Below are positions 60,850 through 64,000 of a DNA stretch of 64,000 nt, in pieces (positions within the stretch are counted from its first letter, which is position 1; every line of letters begins with the position of its first letter). Location: positions 34,547,083 through 34,611,082 of the forward strand of contig CM077115.1 of the NCBI GenBank assembly GCA_039619475.1, written 5' to 3'. The DNA comes from Icerya purchasi. Taxonomy: Eukaryota > Arthropoda > Insecta > Hemiptera > Monophlebidae. The position numbers were made by a program, and so were the translations under genes. The notes beneath the pieces were generated by a model, which was not told the DNA's origin, did not search any database, and saw nothing but the letters and a program-made list of their open reading frames with translations.

Positions 60850-63800
60850 TATGTACCAAATTCAAAACAAAGATATTCTTAATAAATCTGAGCGTAATAT
60901 TTATTATCCATTGATTTCATTTTTAATTTATGTATCTCGATTTACTAATAAGATGGTTTAATTAATTAAAGAAGAGTTAATTTGATAAGCTTCGTTCGGT
61001 ATCAATATTATCTGTGTGACGGCTGTTATTTAACGTCGTATCGCCATTATTTTAATATGTCGTCCGTTCGGTTTATGTCGGCTTTTGCTACACAACCAAA
61101 TTAGTTCATCGTCGATAATTTGCTAACATATTCTTTTACACTGTGTTCTTCTCGTCTTTTTTTCATTTCCTTTCTTTTTCTTATTTTCTTCCTCTTGTTT
61201 CCTTTCCAATTTATATCCTTTTCGCGTCAACTCCCGAAATAGCCATTTTCAAAAGGCTTCCGTTTTATTTGCGTTTGTTGTTCGATATGTTTTAATGTAT
61301 CACATTATTCGCCATTTAAATCAACTCGATTCTTTATTTCTAGTTGCTAACCATTATTTGAACGAGTGTGAAGTTACATCATCTTTTATCGTAGTAGATA
61401 TTCAATTTTAAATTTTAAATTTTAAATTTTAAATTTTTTCACCCAGCATTTGTGCGTAACTGTTACATTTAGGTATTTAAAAAATGTTGTTACTTTTTTA
61501 CCCTTTTTCACGATTTTTTAAAACCTATAAAGCTTTCGATGACTTTTTCACTTAAAAATAATGAATAACAACAATAACAATTTTAAGAAATTGACTTGGC
61601 AACACCAAATGTAAGTTACGTACAAATATATAAAAAAAAAAAAAAAAAAAAAAAAAAAGGTAAAAAACGATTAGAATAACAGGATAAATAAAAAAAGAAA
61701 AAAACTCGGCAATGGGATATTGTGGGCCAGAAAAAAAAAAAAAAACCTATTCTTTTGATATCGGTAATTCGATGTACCGTTTACAAAAACTTATATTGCC
61801 TTCATTTATTTAGTCCTTCTTAGAAAACCCATATTTGAGTTCGCAAAAAACATAATAAAATAAAAAAAGAGAGAAAACCTATTTGCTTCTTTTCAACATT
61901 CATTTTTATTTCTTTTTTTCTTTTAATTAGTAAAAGGTTTTCTGATGTTACTAATCTTTTGCACAAAAATCAAAAGTAACATTTAACACATTGAAGTCCG
62001 AAGTAAAGTAACGTGTGAATTAAAAACGTAATTTCCAGTAACAATTTATCAGTCACTATTCTCAACGTTTTAAGTTGTATATATGAAAAAAAATAACAAT
62101 AATAATTCCTGTAGAATGGTATTAAGCGTTATTTTGGACTGGAACTTTTTGAGAGGGTACTGTGTTAACATCTGGTTCGGTAAATAATTGTCCTCAGCTA
62201 CCACCCCTAAAGTGTAATTATTACGAAAAACTATGTAAATGAGCATGACAGGATTGCGGAATGATGACAAGTGGACCTTGCAAACAGATGAGAGCTGAGT
62301 TTTAGGTTGAAATAAGATGATTAAGTTCAAATCCATTGTTGTAGAATCCTCGGCAGCTCCATTGACGTACATGACACAGCTACATGCTTTACTTAGTTAC
62401 GTCATTTAACACACAGGAGTTTGCTGTATGTAATTGTTAATAATCCGTCTGTGTATTCTAGTCTCTTCATTTATTGTAGCCTCCCAGATGTGAGTTTTAT
62501 TTTTTTACGATTCGCGTCTAGTTGTTTTTTAACATTTCATTATTCTGCAGCTCTTCCTTTTTTGGCAAACATTATAAAAATAATCTGTTTCTCTTCTGAA
62601 AAACTCAAAATACCAGCGGAGCGATGGTACGATCGGTATTGTATTCTAAGCCACGTAACGTATTTCTTCGCATTTCAGTCAGCCATACAGACGGCACGAG
62701 AGACCTTCCGAACGATAAACCTGTTTTGTTTTTCCTGTGCCAACACTTACGATGTTGTTGTAACCAGTGAAAATATTTTCAGCTAGTTGCGAAATTTTTC
62801 GTGGCGGCTGACTTGTCACAATCTCCCCGCAAGTAGATCCCAATATTATTCGAGGAATTCGGGGCGTGGGGGACATTTTTCTTCTTCGTTCAGTATCAAG
62901 AGCTAAGTTGTCAAAAGAACAGCAGTCGTTGGGTAAATACAAAATCAGAAAATTTCTTTTCCGCGTCGAAAGTATTCGGCCGGGCAAGTTTACGCGTTTT
63001 TTAACTATAGAATTGCGTGTTTTTTTTTTTGTTTTTTTTTATAAATTCACTCGGAGGATGTATTTATTTCTAAAATAAATATTTATTATCGTTAAATTGA
63101 TGATAAAATTGAAATAAATAATAAAAAAAAAAAAAAAAAAAAGGATTGAAAACTCGGTGGACATTTAATTCGGACGAATTCTATCGGAGGTGATTGCGAC
63201 AAATTTCGAAGCTCGCGCAGAACGGACAGGGGAAAAATGGAAAGAGAGAAAACGTTAATCGATAAGAAACGATTTGGTGCGACAAAAACCGTTCGTCGAC
63301 AGAGGCCATTCGCTCTCTTATTCAACAAATTTCCAACGCCATTACCTCTTGAACCAACGCACGAACACACACCTTGCACACACACTACGTATGCTCGGAT
63401 ACGCGCAATTTGTAAACAACTCCGAAAGCGTAACTGTGGTTGAGCGTCAAAATAAATTACAAAATTATCCGGAGGGAGAGGAAAATTGAAAAAATGGGAG
63501 TTACTGAAAGAAGTTCAATGTCCGCCAAACTTAAACGAGACCAGCACCTCCGTAGACATAATAATCCATCATAACCTATCAAATGTATAATGCGGAACAG
63601 CTAGAAATTTCTTTTCTCTACGAAACATACGTACCTTTTATTATACGCGCCATTTCCGAATGCCGCCTAATTAACGCTTACAATTAATTACTCACCTGTG
63701 TAGTCTTTATCGACATTTTTCAGCACTCAACAATAGACATTAACCCGATAACGGAGATGTACGTTAACTAATGTGTAGAGCGTTAGTGGAGTTATTAAAA

Positions 63801-64000
63801 GTAATAATTTTCATAAAAATATGACAAAGTGGAAAAAAAAAATACCCTTTCCGTATAGAATTCCATTCTGGCATGCGCATATGTCTTTCGGCTGGTGTGT
63901 AGAGTATGTGATACGACTATTTCTCGTTTTAGTAAAAATATGAAAAACTATTGGATTACGAATCGAATAAAATGTTTAACATAGTGTAAATACAAATATA
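60850..64000. other. Non-coding sequence
   Basis: A short AAATTTT-type tandem (61,403-61,436), A runs (61,632-61,658; 63,123-63,141) and T runs are present. The 62,600-63,500 part is less AT-rich, with several short overlapping frames on both strands. None has splice context or recognisable protein, so I assign no gene. Confidence 0.45.

Overview
This window is AT-rich eukaryotic DNA from an arthropod, probably an insect. The reasons are large spliced exons with GT/AG junctions, low-complexity Q/S/P/H-rich regulatory-type protein sequence, non-autonomous DNA transposons, tRNA-derived SINEs, satellite DNA, and very many A/T homopolymer runs and TA microsatellites. I see nothing bacterial, no rRNA genes, no CRISPR and no complete autonomous transposon. 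The species cannot be named from the sequence.

Only one protein gene is well supported. It lies on the minus strand at the left end (about 8.9 to 2.5 kb). Three exons (8880-7805, 5874-4180, 2748-about 2545) join in phase 0 and give an open frame of 989 codons. The product looks disordered: Q, S, P and H rich, with an Ala tract and one PLDLS CtBP-binding-type motif. That suggests a nuclear transcriptional co-regulator, but I do not recognise the family. The first exon in view starts at a splice acceptor, so the promoter and at least one 5' exon lie to the right. A GC/CpG-rich island at 52.4-53.4 kb is a candidate promoter for it, or for a plus-strand gene.

The other ~55 kb is intron or intergenic DNA with repeats. 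In order: an inverted dimer of a Helentron-like element (842-1573); two tandem duplications and a 50-bp hairpin repeat (9.8-10.7 kb); two copies of an imperfect hairpin repeat (12.1 and 29.1 kb); a dispersed satellite copy (18.5 kb); an 88-bp tandem duplication (24.2 kb); tRNA-like SINE heads (26.9 and 30.2 kb); a hAT MITE with target-site duplication (33.0 kb); a full SINE with an 11-bp target-site duplication (33.9 kb); a Helentron-like copy nested in the loop of an older foldback (35.8-36.5 kb); a third copy (40.7 kb); a second hAT-like MITE (41.9 kb); a satellite array with a 573-bp higher-order period (44.1-47.0 kb); hairpin elements at 54.9 and 60.2 kb; and a large TA microsatellite at 55.15 kb.

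The most interesting items are the Helentron-like family found in TA tracts, with one inverted dimer; the higher-order satellite whose period is a multiple of three and keeps one reading frame open across monomers; and the start-stop uORF overlapping the regulator's start codon.
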